From: Icerya purchasi
Lineage: Eukaryota > Arthropoda > Insecta > Hemiptera > Monophlebidae
NCBI GenBank assembly: GCA_039619475.1
Contig: CM077116.1
Location: 249,807,440 to 249,871,439 of the forward strand
Direction of reading: 5' to 3'
DNA: 64,000 nt
Position numbers and translations under genes: made by a program. The notes under the pieces are model-generated. The model worked only from the letters and a program-made list of their open reading frames with translations, did not search any database and was not told the origin of the DNA. This document shows, piece after piece, positions 46,498 to 59,927 of the stretch (the first letter of the stretch is position 1; every line of letters starts with the position of its first letter).

Positions 46498-48329
46498 ATG
46501 TATGTATGTATGTATGTATATATGTAAGCCATTGCATTAGTTTCGAAATCGCAAAGTGTTTAATCACGTCCCTTAAACTACGAGTGTTCGTTAATTATAA
46601 CTTTTTTCAATATGCGCCGAAGTATAATTAACGGTTCATCGCACATTATATAAGAGGGTACCGTGTTGAATCAAAATTAGACAATTCGCCATTCATTCCG
46701 ATTAAGTAAAAAAAAGCGATTGTCGTTTTTTGTTTTCGCTCACGCACTTTTCTTCATTATCATTGAAAGCGCTTCGTCTTAATTGGATCATTGTATCACC
46801 TACTTGCGATTTTCCGACATATCAAGATCTTGCGCCGCGTCCCTTCTGGCGAAGAATAGAAAGTGACCGAAATAGCTTTTCAACAAACAATCGACAACGA
46901 TGTTTTCCTCTTTTCCTCTTCCGGTAACAGTATATCCTTACGTAATACGAAATTTTTTAACGACAAAAATGATAAAACATCGCCAATTACCCGCTACGTC
47001 AGTCCGTCGTAGTAAATTGATACTCCACAGATCGTGCAATTCAATTCAACCACCCTTTAATTTTCTTTTTTTTCCACTTTATCTAGCGGTTGCACGCAAA
47101 AACAAAAAAGTGATAGCGACAATAAAAACTATCTTTCTCAGAATTAATTAGCAAATATTGTACGTGGTTCGCGATTTTTAATTTTTTTTTGGTATGAGGG
47201 GAACTCGTTAAATTTTTCTGTATACTTAATTTCACTTAATTCACAGAATCGGAATATTATCAGGGGTGCTCCATCTCAACGACTGTCGAACACGGTAGCC
47301 TAGTTGTTTAAAGTTGATTAAATTGGTAACTGTTGAATTTTTTTACTTTATGCATAATAACGTGGTTGTCAAATTTTCTATACCGCCGGACAAGGTTGAT
47401 AGGACTCATACACCAGAATTGAATAAAACTCCCATTTCTGAAAATTAAACAAACTAATCGCGTCATCACCAAAAAAAAAAAAAAAACAAAAAAACAACAC
47501 AAAATCGGCAATACGCAGTTTATTTCAGATTACGTAGTAAGTGCGCGTATAAAAGGATTTTTTCCCCCGAATGAAAGCTCAAATTTATCGTGCGGTATGC
47601 AAGACTTGAAAGAAAAATTAAAAAAAAAAGAAAAAAGAAAGAAGAAAAATTAAGAAAGAAAAATATTAATTATCTAAACAATGATTGTAACGTAGGGGAG
47701 GTTTGAAAAAAATAAACAAACATTAAATTTAAAAAAAAAAAACAGCCAATAAATTAATACATAAAAATTTTAAAAATAAACGTTTTTTTTCTTTTCACAA
47801 ATTTAGGTTCTTTTAAGTGTATTTTAAAATAATTATTAGCGTGTGATTAAAGAGAAATATTTGAAGAAAATTAATTATTTTTGTATTTTAAAAGAAATGT
47901 ACGCCGCAACTGAAAATGATCACTTTGTTTTATTAATATGTAACTGCGGATGCTTTCGAAACGAACAGAATGTGCTGCTGCCTAATCGCATCGAATAAAA
48001 ACCGCACAAATTTAACGATACACCGTCCGAATCGAAACGGTTCCTCAGCGGGTACATTTTGGATGCTTCACGTGCCTGTTTGGTTTCCATTTTACGATCG
48101 AGCGCAGTCCGCGTACACTTGGATTGTCATTCGAGCGCTTGTACACATCCGTGAAAATGTGTCGACGAGACATTTAGAAGAATGTGGTGACATGACCGTA
48201 AAATGGGTGTACGCGGCGAATACATTTTTCGATAGAAATAATTTGCCCGCTTTAAAACGTCGAAATGCAAGAACCTTCATTGTTAAACAGAAGCTTAGCT
48301 AAAAACGTGACGAGCATGGCGAATTAATG
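44859..48329. other. No gene recognised
   Basis: Holds a cluster of CGGAGTTG / CAACTCCG motifs at about 45,583-45,820 (possible MITE, see findings). A (TA)n(TG)n microsatellite is at about 46,467-46,520 and A-rich DNA at 47,600-47,800. A frame of 110 codons at 47,970-48,302 has no recognisable domain. Confidence 0.45.
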
Positions 48330-48695
48330 TAGTTCCGCATCATCATACAGTGCGTCATACTTAATTCCTGAGCGTACATTTCAGCTGTACAGACATATAA
48401 GCATAGTGTGTTCTCTAGGCAGTTGTTATATGCAATACTTGCAACTGATATTGTGATCGTTCGATTTATCGGTATACAAATGCAGTTCCACATGTGTGTG
48501 TGTGTGTGTGTCTGCTGTGTACTAACTAGCGCGCGCATATGACGCTATGCGTGTTCGCCATTGCCTTCTACGTGACTGTTAGCGAGTATTTCAGTTTAAT
48601 TTTTCATGATAATTTCTGTCGTCGCTCGGGATCGAACCCGAACCTTCTGCAACGGAAGCCAAGCGTTCCAGCAACTAGGCTACCGCTATTCGCGT
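48330..48695 (-). mobile_element. tRNA-derived SINE, copy 1
   Basis: On the minus strand the head near 48,695 reads GCGGTAGCCTAGTTGCTGG (A box TAGCCTAGTTG with an extra base). It continues through an anticodon-arm-like cttccgttgcagaag, then GGGTTCGATCCCGAGC (perfect B box core GGTTCGATCC). The non-tRNA body continues with TCACGTAGAAGGCAATGGCGAAC, a (CA)n stretch, ATACCGATAAATCGAAC, and CACAATATCAGTTGCAAGT (in parts) down to about TGTACAGCTG at 48,385. The same body follows the same head at 61,010-61,290. The 3' limit is uncertain because similarity to the other copy fades there. A polymerase III-transcribed parasite depending on a LINE in trans is the family expectation. Confidence 0.85.
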
Positions 48696-50914
48696 GACGA
48701 ATTGAAGCTACTTACACGACGCCGCCTGATAAATCTGAAGAGAGAATAGTTCGGGTTTTGGTTTTCTTTTCTCTTCGGTGTGCCGTCTTCTCCGTGCACT
48801 TCTTGTCTCGGCTACTCTCGGACGTTTCACGTTGGCTAAGAACGAACCAAGTTTTCCGAACGAGTCAAAACTATTAAAACCGGTTTTGGTAGCTGCACGA
48901 ATCGCAAACAATTCAAATTCGACTTCACAACTGATATGCGCACTCGTTCGTTACATTTTTCGCGTTAATGTAGAAATCTTCGCTGTTATTTTTCGCAAAT
49001 AGGTTGCGAAAATTCGAAAATAGTTTTTATTCGTAAACTATATCTTTAAGTAATATCCGGAACAATCGATCAAATTGTCCGGAAATGAAGTCGATTAATT
49101 TTTGCAATTTTCTCAAAAATCGTCTTTTCTAATAGGCGCTTTAGGGGCGAAGTTCGACCATCGGATAACAGCGGACTACGCGAAAGAGAGATTATCGATG
49201 GACGCTGTAATCCTTTGGAATGATTTTCTATAGACGAATACTCAGAACTGAATCGGTACCGAAGGAATTAGTAAAAACGGAATATTACTCTGACAACTAA
49301 AAAAATAAAAAAAAAAAAACGAAGATACTCAAAGTCGTCCTTCTCGATCGCGTATCATGAGACCAGAGAGATCGGAAGGAACTTCATTATGCTGGGAAAA
49401 GTGATCGTCGGAAAAACGAAATAAAGGACAAGACTAGCACTATCCATCGATTACTGCGACATCATCGAAGCCGAACGGAAATAGACAGCGATAGATGTAG
49501 ATAAGAGGAAATGATTATGCATCGGTGTCCGAAAGTGGATAACGCGAAAAAGAAGAAGAAGAAGAAGAAGAACTTGTTGAACGCTGAGAATACACTGAGC
49601 ATTTACGACCATTAATGAAAAATAAACACTTATTAGAATAATATAATTCGAAAGTTAAGGCTTTGTGAGCGCGGAATTTCCGACAGAGCACGAAACGCGT
49701 CCGAATTAAAACGGCTAATAGGTTATTTTTTAATAAGCGTTTATTTCGGCATTCGTACGAATTTCGGCGGCAGTTGTAAACTAATCGAAATTTAAAAATT
49801 TTTCAAGCATCGGGAAACCTTTAGTTCGCTGTTAAGTAAATCCGAAATATCTCGAAGACGGCCCCGTCAGATCTCATCAACTTTTACGTCTTTATATTGG
49901 ACGTTTAAAGTTCGTTAAAGACGATCGGGGGAAGTCAGCTCTGCTTAAATAGCAATAACGTTAAACGCTGATAAATTGGGAGCGCTAAAACGGCGAAGTA
50001 AACATTGTGTATTCGCCGAAAGTATAAAGCAGATAAATATTCATTTAGCGTAGTCTGTGATAAATTGTTTGCTATTTCAACATAAATTACTTCGGCGCGC
50101 CCGACTTATTTATTACGCTTGTCCGCGGTTAACTTCATAATTATGTAAATTACCATTCCACGACGATAAACTTCGTAATTACCTGTTCTGTTTGTATTTC
50201 ACGAAATTCGAAAAATCGAACAGTTGCCTACGATTTAAGATTGCAGCAATATTTTCACGCTGCTTCTTCTTCTTCGTCTTCGTCATCCTGACTGACTTTT
50301 CACTTTCGTTCTAGATTTCATTGCACAGAGGCAGTTGGCTCGACTTCGTTTTCATTTTACTAACAACACTATCCGGCTCGGAATATCGTCAATATTGGAA
50401 AGGAAAAAAAAATTTAGGAATAATTAGTTTTCAAGGATGCCGAGAGGAAAATCCATTAAAATTAGAACGGAAACGGTTAATGTACTACAAAAGCGAGAGC
50501 CAAGGTGAAGGCTTATTTAGAATGGAAATTCGTGTCCATCTCTGGACGGTTGAGAGCGCATCCTAGCTACTTTACGAAAGTGTCTTTTTCGCGAATCATG
50601 TTGTTCGCTCTGTTCGGATTTTTACACTAACAACTTTGTTGACGTCCGAAGTCGACATAACCAAAGTGCGTAGTCGATATTACATAGAGTGAGTATGTTT
50701 TCCGCTAGAATGGATCACGCGATGCGTCAACCTACACCGCTTCGTCTGGAGACCGCTTTAAGCGCACCACACAAAAACCAGCATGTCTCATGACGTACCG
50801 GCCGCAAAATATTTCGAATGTTCTCGCGATTATTGTTAGAAAAAGAAGTAGCGAAGTAGGTTACCATCAGGCAGGGCGTCTGGGAATAGGCTAAAAGTAT
50901 GCAGGCTGGCGACT
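48696..50914. other. No gene recognised
   Basis: CpG-rich mixed DNA. A (GAA)n run at about 49,550-49,571. No recognisable frame; the 81-codon frame at 50,321-50,566 is unassigned. Confidence 0.45.
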
Positions 50915-51320
50915 CTCGCTAATCCGAACCCTAAAAGTCACCCAAGTATCTTATTCAACGGCAAAAAGTAACCCCAATTCTTGTCCCCGAACTCGAAATT
51001 CACACAAGTTTCCCCCCGCTTCATCCGAATTCTCCCACCGAGTTTCCCCCACGGTTCCACTAATCTTAACCCTAAAACTGTGTCCGCAGGTCGAATATTC
51101 GCCTGAGTACACTTTATTCAGGGGGCAAAAAGTAACCCCAATTCTTGTCCCGGTGTCCAATATTCAACCATGTTTTCCTAGTTCCCCAAAATTTCCCCTG
51201 GGTTCCCGGCTACCCCTTTTCGGCAGTCTCGCTAATCGGAACACCAGGTCCCCTGAACAAGGGTCACCATCCCCAAATCTTGTGCCACAGCTATAAAGTA
51301 ACCAATTTTTCCAGTTTACT
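50915..51320 (+). repeat. Degenerate C-rich tandem repeat, about 145-170 bp period
   Basis: Units begin near 50,915, 51,058 and 51,228 with (G/A)CTAAT(C/C)(C/T/G)(G/T)AAC. Two units share GGCAAAAAGTAACCCCAATT at about 50,960-50,980 and 51,125-51,144. C-rich stretches (TTTCCCCC, AATTTCCCC) recur in each. The strand bias to C differs sharply from neighbouring DNA. The two complete periods differ by about 27 bases. Confidence 0.65.
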
Positions 51321-51899
51321 TGTTAGAGCGAACACGTGTAATAGAGGATTTGACTAGTTTTCGATTTTCCTCTCAAATATGACTTCTCGAATTCAGTATC
51401 GCAGTGAACAAAATTGTAAGAATTATAATAGTGTCAAAAAATGGACTGATAATATAGACAGCATATTAAATATAAATAATACACTCCAAATTAATACCGG
51501 AATTATTTCATGTGTTGCACTTAAACATAAAAACTGCTTAAGAAGAGCGAAAATGGTTTGGCGGTGATCGGATCGCAGAGTTTCTTCGATTTTTCGCACC
51601 AGTTCTTCTGAGATTACACAGATGGTCTTCTATTGCTCGTCCTCTACATTCGTTCTACCTCCTCGGAACTCACGGCAACATTTATGAACATGTTGAACAC
51701 TCATCAAAGGATCATATAAACTTCCACTTATGTTAGCGGCAGCGCATTTGTTATTCGTGTCTGATATTTGTGATGGACGTTCGATTCGTGTGTGAAATCG
51801 ACATACTGTCAGAGTCGTGAATTTCGGAGGAAAAAAAAATTAACGATTCTGAAAATTATGAAGAATAGCTCTCACAGCATGCTGGCTGTGATGTAAATC

Positions 51900-52499
51900 A
51901 CGCTGTATCGGCTTCGAACATGGAAGTCGATAGTATAAAAAAAATGTTCGGTCACTTGATTGATAATTATGAAGTGAAATACATGAGGTGTATATTGGCG
52001 ATGGTGATAGTGCTACATATAAAGGATTATTCTGTAGAAAAACTAGAATTCAAGCACAATTATCAGCCATTTGATCTAAAAGTTCAAGAAGCTCTGAAGC
52101 CAATGTGACTTGACTAGACATGAGTGTCTCGATAGATGTAAGGGAAATAATACATAAAATAATAACGAAAGTTATAATGATTTGTTGTGTCATTTTGCTC
52201 CAAAACATCTCCATAATGGCCTTAAAACCATCGAATTGTCTAACTACCTAGCTGTTGCTATTTTTAATGATGGTTTTTCATCAATTTTGAAAATATTAAG
52301 TGTAATGGGAGCAATAATTGGCCCTGCCGCACGGCACTATGCCGCTGAAAGAGACCAAACGAGGCTACGCATAGCCGATCATCGTCACTTGGCTGCCTCG
52401 AAAGACGGCCGTTCAGCTCTCAGGAGAACTTCAACAGCCCAGCAGGCACAGCTCGAAGAAGTGAAAGGTGTACTATATGTCTCTGGAATAGCAGATTAG
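51900..52499 (+). pseudogene. Mutator-like transposase C-terminal relic
   Basis: From about 51,920 the plus strand reads VDSIKKMFGHLIDNYEVKYM. A shift to another frame then gives GDGDSATYKGLF near 51,990-52,030, the GDGDS block typical of the animal Mutator-like transposase family (Pfam Mutator). After a deletion, NNNESYNDLLCHFAPKH and LAVAIFNDGFSSIL follow at about 52,160-52,300. The protein tail ends in LYVSGIAD at the stop (52,499), compare the usual LYGxGIAD ending. The conserved C-rich block between these parts is missing. It is inactive; no N-terminal half was found upstream. Confidence 0.7.
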
Positions 52500-53110
52500 C
52501 TCTAGGTATATTTGTAACAATGAAATCACTACTTCTATCTTTAAACACGCTTTTTTTCAAAACTACATTTTACAAATTTGCTGCGGTTCCAACTCCATAA
52601 CAAATCATCCGATCGACGTAATTCTTATTTTATCTCATTTAGTACTACTTTCTCTATACAATGACCCTCTGGTTTTTTGATTGCATAAAAATTGTAATTT
52701 TTGGCATGCCAAAAATCATCAAATTTTTGAGCAAAATTTAGAATTTTTTTTCAAAACTCCGCCAATTTTTTTAATTTCAATTTCTTTTTTCTATCTTGGG
52801 TCATTGTATAAGTAATATCTTTAAGTTTAACGTGTTTTGTTGTTTTTTTTTCCGATTTCAGGCACTGTGAAGGACGCAATCACTGCAGCAGTGGGGCAAC
52901 TTTTTTTTTTTTTTTTTTAGAAGCTGGGGAAATAGTCAATAACTACCGAAAAATTGAAGATTTTTATTCTAAAAGAATTGTAATGTAAACTTTAAATATC
53001 TATAAATATAGCCTGAAAATTTCGAAACAATCGATGCAGTAGTTTTCTTTAAAAAAATTTACCTAAAATTACCTTTTTTTTCAGCCGGTCACACTAGTGA
53101 TGCCCCCCTT
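52500..53110. other. Non-coding 3' region, possibly of the same DNA element
   Basis: T-rich, A-rich alternating DNA without frames. It ends at about 53,085-53,110 in ccggtcacactagtgatgcc followed by a C-run and TTAAAA, which looks like a transposon terminus. No inverted partner was found upstream of 51,900, so the link to the transposase relic is only positional. Confidence 0.35.
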
Positions 53111-56100
53111 AAAACGATGGAAACATACCATTCCCCATTTTTGTTGTATAATAAAGCGATTCATTGTTCTCATACCGCAGGAAAAATATAGTAATCATTT
53201 TGACGCCTAAGCCGTAATAATCGTAAACTCGTGCTTTTTTTCCCTCTTTTTGTCTCTTCTTTCTCCATTTTTTGATTTGATCTTTTTTCACTTTCTAGAT
53301 TGCTGTAAGACATAATCTGAGATTTTATCCGGGAAACGAGTGGTTGTATTACATTAGCTAGAACAAAATTGTTCACTTCACAAGTTAACGATTTTAATAG
53401 AAATTTTTATTGAAGATTTCAATTTCAATTTTATTTTCAATAAGTCTATACTAACCTATATGGGCATATATATATATTGAAATCGCATATGCACATCACT
53501 ACGCGACCCGTGAGGATTATTATTACAACTACAGGTTATTTCTGTGTAATTTATCATGCAATGGCTATGATGTAATATTTTACGAACAAGCGATATAATT
53601 GCGTTGTAAGTAAACAAGCGGGCTCGCGCTAAATTTGTTCTGAATACTACCGTAATTTGCCAAGACTCTTATTTTGGTCCAATCAGGAGGCAGGCAAAAT
53701 TACGCAAGAAAACACGAAGAAGTTGTCGATTAGAAAACTGCAATTTAAACATTCAAGAAGTTTCCGTAATATTACGTTATTTTTCGAAACTTTTTTTGTT
53801 TATATAATTTCGATGTAGCATTTATTTTCCTTTTTTCTTTATTAAAATAATCGTTAGTAAGTGTGGCGATAAAATGAAAGGGCCTAACTTTTAACCGTAC
53901 ACCGTTTTATTTAGTCCGCTTTGTCATCGAACTGGCTCTGGTTTATACTTACATTCTGCATACTGTTGCCGCATTCCGGAATACAGATTAAGAATTACGA
54001 ATTTTACATAGTTTTTTAACGATATTTCATAAAATAAAAAGCGCGGATCTATCGAACCCTCTAAAGCGAATTCCATTAAAATAGCTGCGTGTAAATTAGA
54101 CGTTTGATATATACACACACACACATATATATATGTGAAAAGATGAAATAAAAGATAACGTTGCACGCTCCCATGAAATCCCGAGATGACTGTAATTTCA
54201 ACGAGGTACATCTTTACTGTCAGAATTAGCTATTTTTCCGGAAAATTGGTAGAGATTACTCGATGTGATAATTTATAATTTCACTCATTACCGAAAAAGA
54301 AATTTTTAGCTTATTGCACGTTGATTTTGTAACATACCGAAATTCGGATGAACATAAATGTGTACATTTTTTCTCATTCAGGCTATCACAGATTATAAGA
54401 AATAGAATGCGAACGGATTCCCATCGACTGACAGAGATCCGAAAAGTGCACTGGCTAAATTAAGTTGACCGAGTTGAACACTCTTTTCCACTCTAATTGC
54501 TAATTTGTCCACATTTGAGCTCCGTCTTCAATAACTTGCCGTGCACATCGAGTTTTTTTCGGTGCACACTATGCACCGGTCACTAGAAAAGGTAACATTT
54601 TATCTAGTAAAGAACATAATATCGTAAAGTCGTATTTCGAAATAACCTACAGCGGGCAGTCGGAGAACGCTATGAAAGAATAGAGTCTCCCTGTTGAACT
54701 CGTAAGGAAGCGCATCCCTTTCAAACATCACCTTATTATAACAACGTTACCTTTCATATTAACTCGATAAATATCAAAAAATTTCGAATTTTTTTCTCGA
54801 CAGTCTTAGTACATAAAATAAGCTGTTACGCACGATCGGGGGCATTTTAAGAAGTTTATGCCTGGTATTGTGTCAAATTTTTAGGGAACGCCGACTATGA
54901 ATATTGATCAGCATCGCTTAAATTCCTTTTTACGAGTTTTAGCCTGTAACCATAATTTCACATATTGAATAGCTGGGCCCGAAACCGAACTCACGGAAGT
55001 CGAAAGAACTTAGAAATCTGAAACGATTCGAAAATTCAAAAACTGAAGTTGTATTTCGATATTTTCTCTACAGATGTCGACTGAAAAAATCGTCCCGGAG
55101 TGTCTCATCCGCTATCTGATTTCCCCTGCGCGCAGTCTAAAATATTCTTTTCATCTTTTTCTCAAGGAGTATTTAAAAGCTGAAAAAAGTTTCAATTTTT
55201 AATTAAACTGCGTACTTAATAATAATAATCGATTTTAATTATTATTAAAAAAAAACAAAAAAAAAAACGAAAGAAAGAAAGAAAGAAAAAAAACATCATT
55301 CGACTTTTTTTTTTAAAAATTACATAACAGACCAGTTTTCTGTTCTGTCTAAAACTTTTTGTACGGAATAATTTTCTTTTGTAATATTTTTATTTTACTA
55401 TTTTCGGTGATCAACTTTGGTGTAAAAATCGAACGCTAGTTTTGCAGTTCGAAAAGGCACGTTTGCTTAATTAAGGTAAAAAAAAAAAAACGAAAAGAAA
55501 AAAGAAAGTTAGCGAAGAATTACAAGAGCGATTTATATGGAAAAACAAGAGGTCAACTTTTAAAGCTGCGTTCAAAGCTCGATTCTCTGTCCTTTTTAAC
55601 AATTTTGAATTACCGGTATATTAGAATTTTCTACAATTAATTTGAACTTTTTTTCTTTTTTTTCTAATTTTCTCGAATGGGTTTTTTGCGCCATTATTAT
55701 TAAAACTGTTGTCGACGACGTAATTTTGCTTTCTTTTCTTCTTCCGAAACATTTACGGTGTTCATTTGGAATAAAAAAACAGCTTGGAAAGCGACCGTTT
55801 CGAAACTTAATTAATTAATAAACACCTAAAATATTTCACCTTCTCGTTAAAAAAATCGCATAGAACAGAACACGGAATATATTACGAGATATATAATAGT
55901 ACTTTTTTTCTCCCCTTTTGCATTAGAAATTATCAAAGTTTACACACAGATTCGCGAACAGCGTTAACCCAGCAATAATGAACACTATAAAGACGAACAT
56001 TACGCATAAATGAATGTGCTAGATATATAGGTTTTAATGTTCCATCTTTAGCGCTAGGAAAGATGAAAGAACGTATTTAGCAGCTTCGAGCATGAGACGC

Positions 56101-59100
56101 GCACTTAGAAATTCGGTGCAATAACTTTCTGCCTTGCAAAAGTTAGAAAGCTCGAAAACTAGTCTTAAAGAAAACAAAAAAAAAAAACAAACTTAACAGC
56201 AAGATGTATACCGATTTCTTTACATTAACGGAAAAAACTTATTTATAACGTATATAGAACCCCTTTCGTATGCATTTCGTTAATGTTCGACGGTGGATTT
56301 CCACTAAATCGCAGTTGAACTGCTAAAATTTATCGCAGCTGTTAAAGAATTACCGGCACATGAATATGTCTTACGGTTCCGAAAGTTCAATCTAAATTTT
56401 TTTCCTTCGCGAGAAATTCTATCCGCCGTAAAGAATTGTCACGAAAAATTTTACAATAATTTTCACCTACAACCAATCGGAAGCTAGGAAAGTGTGTCTT
56501 CTTCATATTTACAATAAGGTGTGTAAATATTTTATTTAATTTGTTATCAAGACGAGTTCTGATGTTTTTACATTACGCATCATCCGTAGAAGACGTATTC
56601 ATGTCACGATGTACTTCTTACTCGTATGTAGTGCGTACTGGTTTTGACTAATTTTTACACTGCTTATCGGTAGGCACCCGATTGCCCGTAATTTTTCAAC
56701 TGCTCATTACGAGTTCGTTAAATCGGGAAATTCTAATTTCCGATTAAATTATGATCCGATTAATCTCAGTCCTTGTAACCCCGTTGTCGAAAGCTGACGG
56801 ATATAACTTATTCTCCAGAGTTCCAAGAATTATCATTTCGCGAACGTAGTAAATCTCAAAAATCCAACAAATAAAGAAAATTGTATAGAATTATCGCATT
56901 TATTCGGAAAAAAAAAAAGGCAAACAATTACAAGTTTGTTTGAAAAATAGTACTGTTTTTTAGTAGTTCTCTTCTCTTTTTTTTTTTAAATAAACGTGAG
57001 TGTAAGGATTTCCATGAGCCGTGTTTAACTGCTAAGGCTGTACCACAGCATATGGAGCCTACTTAGGAGGATCAAACATGATAATACAGACCGCTACTTC
57101 GCACGAAAGCTAATACGGCTGCAACTGTGGGGCAAACATTTGACCGTAGTTTGCGAATGGACGTAGTACAATACACAAGGATCGTGATGTAGCAAAGGAG
57201 GGGCATTCGATGACTAAGTGAGGAGTAGATGGGGTACTTGAAAGGACAGGCCCGGCCCGTGAATATTGTTAACTGTGCGCGAGGGCTGTGTGACCTATTC
57301 GGAGGCGGTTCAAGACCGGAAAAGTCTTGACGGGGAAACTCCGCCTGTAGACCACCAAGACTCGGTAGTTGATTTTATGCTTCGAAGGAATGTGCTTGTG
57401 ATTCCTGCTCACATTGCTCTCCAGTTCACTATCAAGTGTGCTAATTTAGGGGGAAGCGAGGGGTTATATAGCATTCGGGTGACGACAATTTAAAACGGTT
57501 TAAACGAAGTTTGCAGTGAACACCTAGCGGAAATTATCGAACAAAAAAAGGACACCTTTTAGAGGTAAAATTTATCACTATTATTGTTAAGGAGACCATT
57601 TCCGAAAAGTTCGAGATTGCAATAATCTTTCGTTATGGTAACAATGCAAGTGAAGCGGTGTCCAAGAAAGGTTTATTAGATCACGGATGACAATGATGAT
57701 TACAACTTTTTACCACTTTGACGAATTCCACCATCGTAATAAAGTATTAATACATAAGATAGCGCACACTTGTCGATGCAGCGCAATACAGAAAACTTGT
57801 TATTGAAGTTAAATCGAAACATCTCTGCAAGCATACAGTATGCTAAATTAAATTCGGTTTTACAAAACTCGGTAAAAAATATTAAACATTGTAAAGTTTT
57901 CCCAATAACGTCGTCATTATCCGTTCCTACCTACTCTGCTCATCGAGGAGATTGCATGTTCATGTTGAATGTTGAAAAGCCGCTTCCCTTCGCTAGCACC
58001 GATCAGATGATTATACATAGTAATAGCCTTGTTGATATATGGTTTACAATCACAACGAGAAACAGCTAACAGAGAGTTATTTGATTTTATTTCGGGAAAT
58101 GATAATCCCGCATTCTCTATGGCGAGAATCGCCCGATATTTTGCAAAAGGTTTACATGTAAAAACTTTTTCGATTTTGACTTTTATTTTAGAACCATTTA
58201 ATTTATCGCTCCAAGAATAGATGTATTATTTAAATGTTTATACGATATTATGTTTCGTAACAAAGAGATTCAAAGTTCCAAAAAGAACTTTCTGCATAAT
58301 TTTGGAATGATTTTTAAAGTTGCCTGTAGGTAAAAATGGGCAAGGTTTTATTGTGAAAAATTCCAAAATGTGTTTACACGAACGGGAGAAAAAGTTATAA
58401 CGAAGAAAATTTTCACCGTTATCTTTATTTGGAAATTTTAAATCATTTTATCGCATATAAACTGGCGATTTTTTGACTCGCGTAAGTTGAACTTTTTTTT
58501 CTCTTCTAGAACTTAGCATGTTCAAAGAGTGTTTTACAAATTTCCAGAAAAGAAATCCTACCGTTCGTACTTTCATGAAATTCGCTTAAAAATCGAATTA
58601 CTATTTTGTACCATAATTGCTGTTATTCGAAAATAAATACGTTTTGAATTTTTTTTAGCATCGAATGAAATGAGGTCCCGCCAGAATTATTGAAACTCTC
58701 GAATTTATTTCTTTTACCTCTTCAGCATTAGTTTATTAAATCACGTCATAGATGTACAAGCTCGTCTTTGAGATTATCCCTGCAGCTTAACAATCAATCG
58801 AAAGAGAGCTGCTCAGATCAGAGAAGAAGTTTAAAAATTTCCTTAATTCTATTGCAGGTATTTTTTCAGCCGAAAAAAAAAAAAAGGGGGTAGAGACGAA
58901 TCGATCCGAAGAATAAATAAACCAGATAAAAGCCTGATTATGAAATAAAAGGAACCGTTAATATTTGCATTCAAATATATTTTTGTGTGGTGCGATGTGT
59001 TTACAATTTTTTTTTTTACAAATGCACAGGGATCGCTACTACTAAACGGTTGCAAACGACTGAGAACGAAAATAAAATTCAATAATGAACGTTCGTTTCC

Positions 59101-59872
59101 CGGTAAACATGCTCTCTCATATTCTGCTTGTTCAGGTAGTGACTGTTTCCTCTTTTTCCCCAAAAAAAATTCGTTTATTACATAAAACAGACCTTGATCA
59201 TCATTTGAATTAGGTGTAAAGTATCGTCCTAGCTTGTTTGACTGTTCTTGAAAAAAAAAGAAAATAACACAATCAGAGAACTAAAATTATAGAGTAGAAT
59301 TTTTTAAATTACAAAAAAAAGCGTGAATTTTTAAAAAATGAGCGCAGTGTGTATTAATTATTCAATTGTTACAAGTTGCGATACATATATTTATTTTCTA
59401 ATTACTTAGATATTTTCGAAGAAGTACACGAAGTCGCATTTAAAATGTGTTTGCGGGACATAAACATTATCGTTAAATAAAAATTGATCCGTCAGAAAAT
59501 CCATTGTTCGCCGAATCAAACGCAATCGCTTTGGAACATTAATATCATTTTTCCAGCATTAGAATTACAAACGATCAGCTAGAATAACCGATGCGCGCAC
59601 ATTTCGGCCCGGTTCAAGTAGCAGGCACCGCGATGTAAATTGCGTTCGATATATGTGTACTGTTCTTTATTTTCATCTGCTCTTTTGTAGACATTTTTCC
59701 TACGACGTTTTATGACTTTTTATCAAATTTTTTTTATGTACAGTTTTCTGAAGTTTAACGTAAAACAGTCAAAGGGGAGTCGAATGACAATCTCGCTTTT
59801 ATTGAAATTCAACCGGGAAAACTAATAGGATCTATACAAGAATGTGGAATATGCCATTTTTCAATTTTTGGT
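53111..59872. other. No gene recognised
   Basis: Long AT-rich stretch with many A- and T-runs (for example around 55,240-55,320, 55,470-55,510, 56,900-56,990). (TA)n/(CA)n lies near 54,110-54,135. All frames are short (at most about 104 codons) and unassigned. The GC content rises slightly around 57,000-57,500 without a recognisable product. Confidence 0.5.
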
Positions 59873-59927
59873 GTATATATATATATATATTTTTATATGT
59901 TATATAATATATATATATATATATATC
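59873..59927. repeat. (TA)n microsatellite, interrupted
   Basis: Two TA tracts separated by TTTTATATGTTATATAA. Confidence 0.9.

Noticed and set aside
48620..48695. Functional tRNA gene on the minus strand
   Set aside because: The anticodon loop has G where U33 is required, the acceptor stem does not pair, and the tRNA-like part continues into the shared SINE body.
49550..49571. (GAA)n run as possible Lys/Glu-rich coding region
   Set aside because: No extended open frame; simple repeat only.
57266..57493. 75-codon frame in a locally GC-richer stretch
   Set aside because: No recognised motif, and it is short enough to be chance.
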